Source: Cheiracanthium punctorium (lineage: Eukaryota; Arthropoda; Arachnida; Araneae; Cheiracanthiidae). Taken from it: DNA of 64,000 nt. The notes beneath the pieces are model-generated. The model was not told the origin of the DNA, ran no database searches, and saw only the letters and a program-made list of their open reading frames with translations. The stretch is taken from contig JAWZYV010012274.1 in NCBI GenBank assembly GCA_038373885.1, positions 1,550,001-1,614,000 of the forward strand, read 5' to 3'. The translations under genes and the position numbers were made by a program. Positions 1-14,400 of this stretch are shown here, piece by piece (position 1 is the stretch's first letter; every line of letters begins with the position of its first letter).

Positions 1-557
1 ACGGTAAAGTCGATAATGTATATTATTCGTTGTCAAATGCGATTAAACTAATGTCAACAAAGGTCAATTATTTCAACTAAAGATACTTGATGAATTAAAT
101 AAAATTGTGAGAATTATGTACCAGAATAGTTTTCAACTGTTTCAACTACATAACGATCAAAAGAATTTTTCCTTCATATTCGGGGTTGTCAACGTACATG
201 AGATGAAATATTTGAAAGTTATGTGTTCAAGTATTTTTATTTTCATGATGTATGATTAACAAGACTAAATTATCAGGCAATTCGCTATAAAATTGAAAAT
301 TTATAATAAAATACAAATTGCCGAAAGAGTTCTGACCCTATAAATGTACCCTACGAACACAAATCCATCGTTCTACAATTAGCCGAAAAACCGCTAAAGA
401 TGGTTCTGATGTCTCTTCTTGTCTCGCAATCATACCTAAATGCCACTTTCGTTGTATGCAGTATATCGGTTCAATACTATACGCGAAAACCATTTCCAGC
501 ACTTTTTTTTCTGCGGATAAGCCGATAAGTATATTTATCTAATCAATATTGGCACCA

Positions 558-695
558 CCGCATTTCACCAAGTACTTGACACCCGTATTAATCCCTTCAG
601 ACGTTAAATAGACATCAAATATACATCCATTCGACATCTGACCCGACCCTTGTTTTGGTGGGTTAACTCGGGTATCAAGTACTTGGTGAATACGG
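558..695. repeat. Short inverted-repeat element
   Basis: Arms at about 558-592 and 660-695 are reverse complements with few mismatches, sharing ACCAAGTACTTG, around a ~65-bp centre. It looks like a miniature hairpin element; no target duplication was identified. Confidence 0.55.
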
Positions 696-2124
696 CCGTT
701 AGAGGTTCTCTCAACTGTGAGAAATTTGTCTACGTATCGGAAATGCTGATATGTGACTGACACTACACGGATACCGTCATATTAATATTGACTTTCAACC
801 AACATTGTCGATTTCAGCAAACTTCTATGATGATGGTCTGTGATTTCATTATTTGCCGCTCACGAATTTTTATGCATCTTGTTGATTGTTATATCAGAGT
901 TATTTTATGTTTTGCGATAATACAAAGGTATAGACTCTGTCTGAGTATCAGTTGTTTGAAATTGGAGATGTGTTCATTTCTTAACTAGTTTTTAATTCTC
1001 GAATAATGCACCTTTCATGAAGGTTTTTTTTTTTTACTTCATTTTAATCGCTCACTTGGCGATCCAAGTAATGCATAAACTCTAATGATTGTCTTCATAA
1101 TCTTGACAGTATTATATATATATATATAATACTAAGCTATTTTATATATATAATATAAAATAGCTAAACTTACGTAATATGGAATCCCTAGTAAAACATT
1201 AAGTAGTAGCACATGATGACAAAAAAAGTACTGAAAACATGAAATAAAAGATTGACAATCCAGAGGCAAGAAATTGTATAAAACAAAGCTGTTAAAGCCA
1301 CAGAGAAGTGGGAGGACAAGCCAAGCATGATCACATGGGCGTAAGCCTAATTGTTCGATCCCATGTAATGAAGTGGAGATGGAGAGTAAAACTGAAATGG
1401 AGTACTCCATTATCAAGTACCACCGTACTCACATTTCAATTTAAAAAAACAAAACAAAAATAGCTAGGTTTCTGCAGGTCACCTGACAAAAGAAGTCGCT
1501 TTACGTGACCTGGGGGTACGACCATAGCTATAAGAAAAAAACAGCATGAATGCCAACCAAACATGGAGGAGGAAGAACTGACAAGACTAGAAATCGTTGC
1601 CAACCGAGAAAATTAATCGACAAAAATAAAAATAGAAACAGCTAGAGCCAAGGAGAAAAAGTATGAGAAATAAAAACAGACAAAATTCTGCCAAAACTAT
1701 GTAAATTTATTAAGAAATTCAGTAAATGGAAGGGGACGGGGAAATAAGAATAATATTAAAGAATAATAATTATAGTAATAGTAAATATATAAAAAATATA
1801 AAAAATTGAGTATAGCTAACCCATGAGCAATGTAGTACGAGCTTTAATAGCTAGGAGGTACTAAGGAAAGAGTGTAAAAAAGAGTTGGGGGAAAATATTG
1901 TAATTAACATTAATTATCATAATAATTATAATAATAATAATTTACTCAAGTATTAATTGTTATTAGTTCTGATAGTATTGTATGCAGTATAAGTAAAATT
2001 GCACATAATAAGGCTTATATATGGTACAGTAGAGAAAAAATATATAAATATATCTCTCTCAAAAAGAAAATGTATCAGTGATCAACAATTCTACATTGTA
2101 TTTTTTATATATATGTATATATAT

Positions 2125-2150
2125 ATTTATTTATTTATTTATTTATTTAC
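2125..2150. repeat. (TTTA)n microsatellite
   Basis: About six perfect TTTA units preceded by a short AT-dinucleotide stretch. Simple sequence in a GLDC intron. Confidence 0.85.
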
Positions 2151-2395
2151 GTTTATCAAAAAGACACTCACGTACAAGTCAAATTTTGTGTAATTTTCCG
2201 GAGAGCTAGATCAATTTGATAAATGATTGTTTTGATTTAAATAAAGTATCTTCCCTGAACTTCTCTAAAAAATGTGACCAATACGAGAAAATTGGCTTAT
2301 CGTATGAAAGTTGTGATAAAACTATTGTAAATGTTTTGTATAAGTTTATTTGATACTTGCTTCTAATATTTTAATGTTTTATTTTTCCACTTTAG

Positions 2396-2476
2396 ATAGG
2401 AGTCTCACTGGATGAAACTATCGAACAAAAGGATCTTGATGACTTGCTGTGGATTTTTCAGTGTCCACAAACACTG
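2396..2476 (+). CDS. GLDC: GLDC exon a (first in window)
   Basis: Acceptor tttag, donor gtaaat; 27 whole codons, phase 0 at both ends. Reads IGVSLDET...DLDDLLWIF...CPQTL, matching the end of the N-terminal half of P-protein. The preceding exon was not found in bases 1-2395, so it lies outside the window. Confidence 0.95.
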
Positions 2477-5400
2477 GTAAATAAAATCATTTCTCAATCA
2501 CTTTGTTAACTGATTCATCTTAAGATTAATTTATTAATAAGTAGTAAAATCCACTATATCTAATGTCTACACTTCCAGGAATGATTTTTTTTTTCGCTTT
2601 ATTATTATGAAATCTAGAGGTGTTTCGGATCTTTAAAAATCTTAATCCTCAGACACTGATATGAAACGAATAGTAATTTGCTCTACTGATTCGCGGATGT
2701 GGATAGTAGGTGTCTAAATCCATACTGATATCTATATGGATTCTTCGGTTAAGCACACGATTTCGAAGCATACGTATCTCGAATTTATGATTTCGTAAAA
2801 ATTGCGTCGTCATAATCACACAAGCAGGAATACACGTTAGATAGCATAAGTAGGGATCCAGAATTTAATTTCTTACCTTAAGTTATTCAGTTATACTTCA
2901 TTTTAACATAAAAAGGTTTTTCGGTAGGTATTCTTGTTGTTAATATAAATTACCGCGATTTGTATTATTATGTAATAAAAATTAAAGTATAAAGGCGAAA
3001 ATTAAATCTTACTTTGAAACGATAGATTCAACTGATAAGTTCAGGCTAAGCCTTAAACATGGAAAATATCGTAAAGGGGATTTATTAATAACTTGCTTTC
3101 CCCGATGATGCTCTTAATTGTGGGGCACAGCAAACCTCCACACTCTGGAAGATCTCTGAGCCTGTCGTTCATAGCTTTAAAGCAGTGCAGTATAGGTAAG
3201 CTCTAAGACTTCGGGAATAAAATAAAATACATTTTGTAAGAAGTTTGAGAGAATATGTCAAGAGAAAATTCAAGCGCCTTATGCGTTTCAAAGCTTAACT
3301 GAAAAATAAAGCCTTACATTTTTATTTCGCATTTCAGAAACTCACAGTACTCCAAAGAATATCGGATTATTGACTTTTGTTGGAAGTAAAGGTACATCAT
3401 TTATTTCAGTTTCAGTCACATGGAAAAATTACTTTGAAAGACTAGAGTAAAAGAACAAATCACGGATAACGTTTATTTTAAATGCTATCTTATTGTAAGG
3501 TCACCTCTAAATAGGAAATTTTCTTGACCTTTAATATGTCCTTAGCTTCTAGGAACACTTAAATAATTTTAAAAAGATACATATACGCATTTGACTATTA
3601 TTTTGTTTTACTCAAGTGTATAATGAAGAATACCATTCATCGTGCGAAATAGGCTTAAAATAGGATAAAGCGCTGCAAAACAGTAATTCTTTGAAAATAT
3701 TAATTATGGATGGCAAAATTACTTTAATCAAGTCTGTTTATGAAGTTTAAAATATTTTTACTGATTTTTTTATTATTTTTTTATTTTTTACGAAAATTAA
3801 AATTCTTCCGGACATTTACTTATGATAACATTTTTTTTTTTCTAATGATAAAACAGTTGGGTGGTGCGATTTCAGGATTTTTGTTCTTGATACTGAGAAT
3901 TCAGCTTGGGTAAACTGTAATGTCTATTGAATGTTTATTTAGGAATTTATCTTTACAATATTGCTTTCGAATCTCTTTGAGATTTTGTGCTGTGTTGTTT
4001 TAAGGCAAACCTACACAAGATCTATCTGCGTAGCGGGGGATACCTTGGGTGGAGGAATTTTTTAAGGCATTCTAACGCGTGTTCACGTTAACATCTGGAG
4101 AAAAACATCCAAAACTCCAGACAGTTAGATCGACAGCCGTACGGTAGGCCAGACCCCTCTACCTTCACATAATAGCCATCTGCCATGTTTAGTGTCTTAT
4201 CCACTCGGCTATGGTAGGGTCTCAAATCTGTTGAAACTCAAATGCTTAAAAATATAATAGAAATATTGAGAAGAATAAATGGTTTAGTGTGGTATGATAT
4301 GTGTTTAAGACAAAGCTAAACGAGGGTAATCTTCCTAAGGCAGATGCCTTGGACGGAGAACTTTTAAGGGCTTCTAACGAGTATTTATACGTTACATGTC
4401 GAGAAAACCGCCCAAAATTCCAGACTGTTAGATCGACAGCCACGCGGTATGCCCAAACCCTCGCCCTTCACACTTCGTCCATCTGTTAATTTTCAGCTTT
4501 ACTTTTCAGTGGTCGGCCCGAGAAATACAAATAAATGAAGTTCTGCGTTAAAATTTAGAAACATATTCAGGAAAATCTTTTCAAATGTCATGTCAGCAAG
4601 CGTGCTAAAAGAAACCGATATTTTCTATCCTTCTGTTTTTAACAGTAATGCGACTGTTATAATTTGACTTTGGTAGTGTCATATTCCATTTCTAAGTAAT
4701 TGGGGTTTTTTCGTGCTGTACAGTCTAATAAAAAAAAAATAAAGAACTATTGGTTGTAGTAAATATAATTTCGGAATTCTGAGCACTTTAAAAGCGTTAG
4801 AAGATTTTATTTCTTTTCTGCGGGAGTTTCAGAAGTTTTTCTTTTGACAGGATGAGCTGGCTACAAACGTTTCAAGTTCTAAATCAAGCAGTGTAATAGC
4901 AGAAGAATCTCCATTTAGACGAAAACTTCCTATGCTTACTCATCCAATTTTCAATAAGTAAGCTCTTTCCATTTCGTTTTCATTAATTCTTTTGTAGATT
5001 TGATTTTTATCTACATTTTATAAAATAGCAACTGCATGTAGTATTGTATTACTGACATATGCCTTCTCTTTCAGATACCGATCAGAGGCAAGTTTAGTGA
5101 GGTACATGAAAACATTAGAAAACAAAGACATTTCCTTAGTTCATTCTATGATACCTCTGGTATGAATCGGTTGAATTTTCTACTATGCTAACACGACTTT
5201 AGCTAATACCTGAATGATCTCAAATCAAATAGAATCAAAATCAAGAAAAACATTTAAAAATTCCCTTACGTTTTTAATTTTAAATAATTCTATTTTGAAA
5301 AGTTCTATGATTAACAATAAATGTGTAACCAATTTTCTCGCTATTTATAATTCTATTAAATAAACAAAATAAACGATCTAGAAAGATTTTATTTCATGGG

Positions 5401-8400
5401 CAAGCTTTTAGAGTACTAAATTTAAGTACACAGCGCCGGAATTTTTTTTAATGGAGCGGTAATGATACTGACAGTTAAATTGTGCTTAAAAAAAAAAAAA
5501 AAAAAAAACTTTCTTACTATGCCAGATATTCAGTTTCTCTTGACAGCTGGCTGCCCTGCATACACCAAAAAATCTCCCAGCATTTCGAATTAATAGTATG
5601 ATTATTATCCACACATTCCTTTTTTAAAAAAAGACGCAATGGGTTTTTTTTTATTTTGAGCACAGTTTAACTGTGAACAGCATTACTGCTTTATTAAACT
5701 GACAAACTTTTTTTCCGGCACTATAATTTTATGATTTTTTCTTCTTAATATCAATTATATATTCATCATACCCTTTACTATATTCAAATGCATTTTTACG
5801 TATCTTCATGTTGCTAGTTGGTCATATTATTAAAACAATTCTAAATTATTGAGCAATTTTAAAGTGTCTACCAGGTTGATCATTTTGTGCTGTAAAATGG
5901 GTATTTGACTACAAAAATTATGCTTCCTTTAGCTTAAATATTACAGTTGAAATAAATTTTAAATACCAAAACAAATGGTACAGCTTTTGAGGATAATTCT
6001 GAGCTACTTTCAAACATAATAATCAACTGAACGAAAGGATCAAGCGAGGCACGTATCCAGAACATTTTTTTCGGGAGTCAGATGTGGAAAAGGTGGAATT
6101 TCTCTCAAAAAATGCTTGACTACTCACATTTTGTAACAAAATTCCATACTTCATTGTTCCCACTCCCTGGCTATCTTTTTGGCTAAAGAAACCAAAATGT
6201 ACCTTACAATTAGATCTGTGCCGGATATCTGTATATGTATCCGTATCCGTGGATATGCGAAGAAAATTAAAGATCCCTATCCACATACGCATCCATTTGA
6301 GAAAAAAAAAAAACCTTATCCGTATCCGAATTCGGATCCGTCAGAACATATATATATATATATATGGATCCGATTTTTTTCAGCAGATCTTCCACGGATC
6401 TTTTAATAGATTTTAAGGGTAGGTCACAATGAAATTAAAAAAATCAAATTATTTTATTATTAAATTTTTGTTACTAAACATAAATTTTATCATTTAAAAC
6501 TTAATAATTGTTGTTTTTATCTTTTAGTGAGTCTTCTTGTTTAATACAAAAATCCATCGTTTAAATTAGTAATTTAATGGACATAAAAGGATTAAAAATT
6601 CAAAAAATCGATTTTTCAATTTTAATTTCATTTGAAACCTTAGAAACTAAGGAGCATTCGGACCCCAATTCTGAGCATTTTGACCCCAATTCATGCAATA
6701 AATCCAACTAGAACAGGAGACACACATAAAAACGTTTTTTGAAAGCTTTATATTTGAACGCATTAAGATAACTTTAAACTGCGTTTTCTCAAAATGCATT
6801 TTTATGAACTATCGGTAAAATAACAAAATTTCTATTATTCGTATCTTCACGAAATTTTGTATAGTTGTAACTGGTATCAATGTCCATAGAATGAATTAAT
6901 ATTAAAAGTCAGAGAGAAAACTTTTGAAATTTTTAACAGAAATATAAAGGGAAAAGTACGATTTTTTTCAAATTCCAATTTAAAATACAATTTTAAAATT
7001 CTAAATTTGATTTTTCTTTCTTAAATGGCGCTGTGCACTTAGCGTTATTTAAAGCCAATGCAATTATTTGTATCACATGTGGTACACGGGAACTTGGGTA
7101 CCGTGGGTAGCAAAAAGTTAATGCATCTAAAACCCTGTTACGATTTTTAAAATGTGACTTCAACCAATGAAATATTTTTTAATTCATGCATTAATCAGGA
7201 TCTGAAAATCCTGAAATAAATCATTGTGGCAGAATGTTTCACACGTTCATGAAATACTCACTTCAAGTTGATGTAGTCTTCAAAATAATTTCCAAACAGA
7301 TCTTATTCGTATACGCGAATATGACAACAAATTATCCATCTCCATATCCTTATCCGCGGATATAAGAATCAGGTGATCCGTTTTCATATCCGTGTCTGCG
7401 GATCAAACTTTTTAACTATGGTTGGTGATACGCCTGGTAAGCCGCTTTGTCTTTTAAAATTTCCAATTGAAAGAAAATCAGTAAACAAAATTGCCTCAGT
7501 GTCAGCAATTTCATGTTCACATAACATGATGTAAACTTTTAGCCCGTGCTTGGTAAAATGCTCTTCAGTCAAGTTGTTATTTTGCTGCCTTATCAAAAAC
7601 ATTTGATTAAATTTTAACTGTCAGTAAATCATCTCTGTAAAATACTAATAAAATTACAGACCTTTTACGTGCTAGAGAATGTTAATTGTATAATTTTGGG
7701 GGGCGCAACAGACGGTTGTCTCTTATCTAATGACAAACGTCTGTTCCTCACATTAAAAATAATTCACTGTAATCTAAATTATATGTACATATTTATGTGC
7801 AATCTATTGACACTGTTTCATGAAATAAATATAACATTTTATCTAATTGATATTAAAGTGTCCTCAGAAACTGAGGGCACCTTAATAATTTAGAAAAAAT
7901 TCATAAATTCTGAAGCATTTTACTATAATTTTTTTGTTTTATTTAAAAATATAATGTGAATAAAGTTGACCTTAAAATAGGTTTAAAATATGACACAGCA
8001 CTGCTACACAGTTCCTCTTTTTAATGTTTCATATTTACAATCTTAGTCAATCAGACGGAATATTTTCATTAAAATTATAAATGAAATAGATATACTTTGC
8101 TTAAAACGCTTTTTCACATTAATTGATATACATATATATCATATCCTGTCACCCTCGCATGCAGGATACATTACTCTGTATTCAGTTTATGAATAGCAAC
8201 GAAATAGCAGATGATTTCGACTAGTTACAGCACTAATTGACGTTTCTTCCTTTTTTCTAACTCAGGGTTCCTGCACAATGAAACTAAATGCCACTACAGA
8301 AATGATGGTAAGTTTGGAAGTTATTTCACAGTTACACAATATGATCAAGTTCTTACGACAAAGCAAAGCAATAGTTTAAAGAAGAGGCAAAAAAGAGAAT

Positions 8401-11400
8401 GCTAAATTATTAAAAAGAAAATAAAGTTAAAATCAGAAGAACATGATAAAAGTTCAACAATTAAATCCAGAATTTTTTTTTTTTTTGAGAATAAATTATA
8501 TTACAATTCAATCGTTCAAAAACGATTATTTTAAACACTATCGACAAAATTCACATAAAATTCGACTGAGAGTACTTTTTTTTTTTAAATGAACTAAATT
8601 ATTTTTCATTATATAAATATGTTTAAAGTTCGAATTAGATATTTTATCCAAATATAAAATATTAGGAATATGCCCAATGTTTTGCATAATATTTGAAACT
8701 TCTGAACCATTTTCATTACTATATTTAAGTATAAGTTTCAGTTCATATTATGCCTTTAAAGCATTCCGTTTATCATTCTATTATTTTTAATACTAAGGCT
8801 TTTTATGTTAGTAGCATTTAAAGAGTTTTCTGACTACCTTAAAAGTTTTATTTTTGACACTTTCGTTAAACTTTATAGTTTCCTTTTAAATGTTAGAGAC
8901 CTATTATTAAAGTTTGCTGAAAGCAAATCAAAAACTGTTAAAGGTATTTTAGCTCTGATCTTTAAATAAAGAAAAGCTGAAGCTGGTTAGTCACCTTTAG
9001 CTTTTTTTTTTATTCTACTTCGAATTATAGCACTCATCTAAGACTAATTAGATTATTCTCCGAACAAAATAAACACTAGTTCATGAGAAATATTGTGCTC
9101 AGTTTCTTCATTTGTACGCATCATGCATTAGTGAAGTTTATTAGTAAATGCTATTTCTTCCATTTTTAATTTTTCCCCGTTAAAGTTAGCATTCGCAAGA
9201 ATAAAGTGACTATTTAATTAAAAAAAAAAGAATAGCAATAAGAATATGGATGTTAACCAGTAAATGCGCTGCCAGAAAACATTTTAGAAGAGGTGGGGCA
9301 AAGTATTTTTGATGATTATGTTAAAGTAAATAAAAATGTGCGGGGGACACTACTGCTTGGTGACGGTCCTGTCCACTAACCTCGTTCGTTGATTAGAACA
9401 TGGATCAGGAAACAAAGAAAAACGAACTTTCGTTTTTACTAACTTTATTTATCTGATTTGTAAAAGTATTCGAAGTATTTGTATCATTACTAAAAATTGT
9501 TGGGCTTTAATTAATTTTAAATGTTTCAGCCTTGTTCCTGGCCTCAAATAGCTAATATTCATCCTTTCGTTCCACTGGAACAAGCTCAAGGATATCAGCA
9601 ACTTTTTATGGAACTCGAAAAGGATCTTTGTGAAATAACTGGCTATGATAAAATTTCTTTTCAACCAAACAGGTATTTTATCAAGAATTTCTTCTACATT
9701 CATTTATTTTTTAATGAGTACAAAGAAAAATTAACGTATCCTGCCCATTAGATATATAAATTCCAAACTCTGTTTCTAATTAACATTCACTTACGCAACT
9801 CTAAAATCGATTTCAAAAGTAGTTTATGCAGTTTTACTATTATTGTGCGGTTTTACTGTAAATTTTCTTTAGTAAGGTATTCGTCGAAACTCTTGCAAGG
9901 TTTAACTAAAAACACTCAAAAGAAAGTGTTTAAAAGATGAAATAATTAAAACTTTGTAAAATAACACACATAAAAAGACAACTGCTGGTGAAGGACGAAA
10001 TTTTTTCGTCCAAAACACGTGTCCAGTATCTTTTATGTATGTTACTTATCAAAGTTTTAATTATTTTATCTTGAAACTTTTTTCTTCTTTCTTTTTCTTT
10101 TATTTTGTATGATCTAGCTTAATAACTTTATTCGGAATATTCTAGTAAGAATTAAAAATTAGATTTCATTTAATTTTAACCCTCTCGTCACCCTGAACCT
10201 CATATGAGGCTCCTACTTCAAATAGCAATATTTAGAGAGATATTAAATTTAGTATTTTTTTCTTTCAGTGATATCAATATCATTAATTCATGTAGAAAGT
10301 ATATGAGGCTCTTAACTAGATGCATAAATCGTGCCTAGATTGCAGTACTAGTCCATTTAGGTCATTTTTTACAGTTTTCGCTTATTGTTTCAGGAAAAAA
10401 ATTAAGAAAATATTTATGCTGCTTTTTTACCATTTTTTTTCTTTTTAAGGTAAGTATAGTTTTTTTTTTTTTTTTTGTTATTCCTCAACCTTTACCTAAT
10501 AGGTGCATCCTTTTAAATTAATTTTAGCATAACAAAATGCTTCGAAAATGCAGAAATTAATATTAGAAAAATCTAATATTAATCGACATTAGAAAAAAAT
10601 ATTTTTGCATGATTTATAATAGTATTTCAGATGCATTAAATGCTAGACAGATTTACTTTCTCTGATTTTTCATAATTCGGTGACGAGAGGGTTAATAACT
10701 GACGCCATACTTACAACTCTATTTTCATGGTCTTGAATTTAATGATCATTTAAATGCATTTCTAAATAAGAAAGGTTTATTTGTTGTACATCGGGTTTTA
10801 ATTCTGGTGCTAAAGCTTACAGGTATATTTTCATGGCCTGAAAAGAAAGGATCATTGATAAAATTATTTTAAAATGAAAAAAGTTTTATTTATGATATAT
10901 TTAGCACTTCTTGGGAATTCGAGAAGGAATTGATATTATTCTTATGTTAAACAACAAGTATTACTATATAAAAATTGGATGTCCCTATATAGCTACTTTT
11001 TCCTGCTACAAACATAACATTTTTGTACATAATACAAAGTACTTGGCCTCCACCCCCCACCTCCACCCTCCCCCCACAAAAAAGAAAAGGAAAAAAAAGA
11101 GCTCTTAAGTATCGCTTCTGGCAATGTGGCTGAAAGACGATAGTTTGAAAATTTATCTTTGTACCCTTCTTGTATCAAATTTTGCAAGGCAAGGGTGGAT
11201 TAAAGGAGGGGGAGGGGGGGGAGAAGAAGAAATTAATGCAAAAGATCCTATTTTACTTCCATAAAATGGATGTATATGTCGATCTTCTAACTAACCCCCC
11301 CCCCCCCGACAAACTTGCATTAATACGCCACTGTTGCAAGGTATATATTTCTACATTTAGATTTTACTTTTTGTACCACAATTGAACTGTTCTGGGGACT

Positions 11401-14400
11401 CTATAAAAGTTATTGGACTTAGATTGGTAAATAACAGGTACTGAAAATTTAGTAATCTTTTAACGTCATCTAATATGATTCAATGAAAAAAAAACAGCAT
11501 CTTAATTCATGAGTTGTGCAAAAGTAATTCACTTAGGTATCATTAGTGTAATATGCTGATATGAAAAACATGTAAAACAATCAAAAGGAATCATTTATCG
11601 AAACTAAACTCTGTCATACTGAAAAGATGACGAAACTTCTAAAAGAATAACAAGCACACTACTAAAATCACCTTTCATTTGGTCGCAGTAAAAATTTCCA
11701 ATGTTTATGTCTTAAGTCAAACTCCATGCTCTCTATAAATTTTTGTTTAGTAAATATTCAATTTTAATAAATCATTCATGATATTTAAAGCGCGTTTTCG
11801 TAAACATTATACTGTTGTAGTTTTATAATTTTAGCGGCGCCCAAGGAGAATATGCTGGTCTGAGGACAATCATGTCTTATTTACGAGCAACTGGACAAGA
11901 ACATAGAACGGTAACTATCGTTTAAACATTATGTGACTAATACAAAAATATTTTATTTTTATGGTTATGAGCCATATGGGTATGGCTTTTTCTCCGCACG
12001 AATGAATACTTTTATTTATTAATAAATCTAAATTTGAAAAACAGGTTTGTCTAATACCTGTGTCAGCTCATGGAACAAATCCAGCAAGTGCTCAGATGGC
12101 AGGAATGTCTGTACAACCTATCGCTGTCAAAGCTTCTGGAGATGTGGACATGGAGCACCTGAAAGCAAAAGTAAATTTCATTGATCTAAAATTAAGCGCT
12201 TTTTCAATAATATAAGAATTAAAGAATATATTCTTGAATTTCTTTAAAAAACACATTATAGCTAGTTGGAAAATGTCGGACAAGAATTGTTTTTTATCTC
12301 CCTATGTGCAGCTGCGTGTATAAAACTTAATATCTGAATGACAGATTTTTCATTTATTTTCAAAAATGACTATTTTTAACAAAAAAAAACTACTTTGAAT
12401 TGAAAATTTATTTTTTGGAACTATGTAAGTATCCAGTTTTATCCGACCTCATCCGATGAAACCAAATATATATTAGGGTGGCCCTTTAGCTGTATGTGAT
12501 TTTACTAAAGTTAAACTTTTGCTGCTTCCAACCTTTAATTCTCTTAAAGTGAATATGAAAGGGGCTGTGTGTGTAAAATTTAAGCTTAATCGAAGGATTG
12601 TAAGGTGACTCACAAACGCCTTGAAGTTGGAACGTAGTATATGTAACGATTAACTCGGTTCAAAAGCGGTAATCTCTTCCCTGGTCCGACAAACTTCTTT
12701 TTCCTTCTTATATAAATTGATGTGGACATATCAAGGCAACACAAGAAAATGTTAAAAAAAACATTCTGAATCAAATTTCTCAAAAGTTAGTTTGAAAACT
12801 TCCTTGAATATCATGAAAAATTCGATTTTTTAAAGACAAACGCATATTTATTAACTACAATAATGTATATATGCATAACTAACAACAATATAAGCAAAAC
12901 ATTATTTGAAAGAGCATTGAATTTGACATTATTTTTTTCTGTGTGAGGATTTGATAGCAGTTGAATATTTTTTTCGATGTTTGGCAACGATCTGTAAAAG
13001 GAATTGTAAAGAAAGGCTGTTATAATCCTGAATAAGTGTGACACCCCTTTCTGCAGAACAACTAAGTTGTTAAATTTTTCAATTTCAATTTTATAACAGA
13101 GATCAAATTTCCACGTTGAAGAATTTTGCCGAGGCACTTGGTGCTCATAGAAAATCCGGTAAAGAAAGACTTTGTACCAAAAGTTACCAAAGACGAAAAC
13201 TCTTGTTTCTTAAAAAATGATTATTTCGGCAGAGGATGTGGATTTTTGTTCTTCTTCCTCTCCCTTCAGCATATAGCTTCTGAAAAAAAAAAAATCAGTA
13301 GTCTAAGATCTTACAATACATGTCCGCATGAGCAGGTCGGATAGTCGGCAATTGCCGAGCGGGCCCCCAAAGCAGTCAGTCCGGGCCTGTTACAATATAC
13401 TCAAATTTAAATCGTTTATTCATTGAAGAGTCGGATAAATGCATGTTGTACTTTTATTACTATGTTTTTAATAACGTTTCAGATTATTCACAGTAATATT
13501 ATGAATTTTAATCGTTTTTTTTTATTTAAATCAAAGAGCAATATTTTCAATATTGCATACGTTCATATGATCAAAAAGCGAAGTTTAGAAAAAAAAAATC
13601 TGATAAGTATTTTTAGCAACATAATAAAATATCGAAAACTTATGAAACATTTTTATGGTGTAACGTGGAATAATATGTGCTCATGTTATTCTATGTAGTA
13701 CCTTGTTTATTATGCATAAGACATGTTCTTGGAAAAGAATTTCTAAGTACTTGATTTAAATATGTTTCGTGATTCGATTTGGGCATAGGAATAGTTTGTA
13801 AATAATTTTGTGTAGACTTTTTATTTTATGGGTGTACTGATGATATCCAGAAGCCATACACGTATAAGAGTTATGCTTGAAAAAATACATTTTACATAGT
13901 TTATTAAAAGTTAAATTTATATTTTGAATAGTATTTAATTTTGTCAGTAACTAAACATTTGTTTTTTAGCTTGATTTTTCCCCACTTCTGTTCTTTAAGT
14001 ACACTGATTAAGTAAGAGCTCAGTTCTGAAAACGAGAACTTCAGAAAATACATCAATGAATGGGAATTTCCAGCATCCTGCTGACTCTATGAAATGTAAT
14101 TCATTAAAAAAAATGTATGATGTTGCTGTAAGAATTACAGTCTGTGGTTATATAATTATGAAGATACCTATTATTGTAAACTAAAAATTGTAGGTGCATT
14201 AGCCAGTTTCACGGCAATGATGCCTGCCGAATGATGTCCCATTACAAATCCAATAAATACTGTATTTAAATGTATATAGTATATAGGGAATGATCGTTAA
14301 AAGCTATCACTCTTTTGACTTCTGCCCATAACTTTCGTTTAGGAAGAATTTGGTCAAACCCAGCATATCCTTGGAAATTTTTGAGGGAAAAAGAACGCTT

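Larger units (their letters stand above)
1..2395. other. GLDC intron, upstream part
   Basis: No exon recognised on either strand. It holds a small inverted repeat (558-695), an AT-dinucleotide palindrome around 1105-1165, a segment at 1460-1535 whose ends (atagct/agctat) and core (aggtca/tgacct) can pair, and a (TTTA)n run near 2125-2150. Confidence 0.7.
2477..4850. other. GLDC intron with two SINE copies
   Basis: AT-rich intron. Apart from the two SINE copies at 3990-4225 and 4310-4495 I see only short homopolymers. Confidence 0.6.

Noticed and set aside
1460..1535. Possible structured small RNA (paired ends atagct/agctat and inner aggtca/tgacct)
   Set aside because: Stems are short and no known snoRNA, tRNA or ribozyme core was recognisable. 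Too weak to report as a gene.
1..2395. A further upstream GLDC exon
   Set aside because: I looked for the preceding conserved block in all three + frames and did not find it. The intron seems to extend past the left edge.
12811..13137. 108-codon open frame on the minus strand
   Set aside because: AT-rich, low-complexity translation with no recognisable motif, inside a GLDC intron. A chance open frame.
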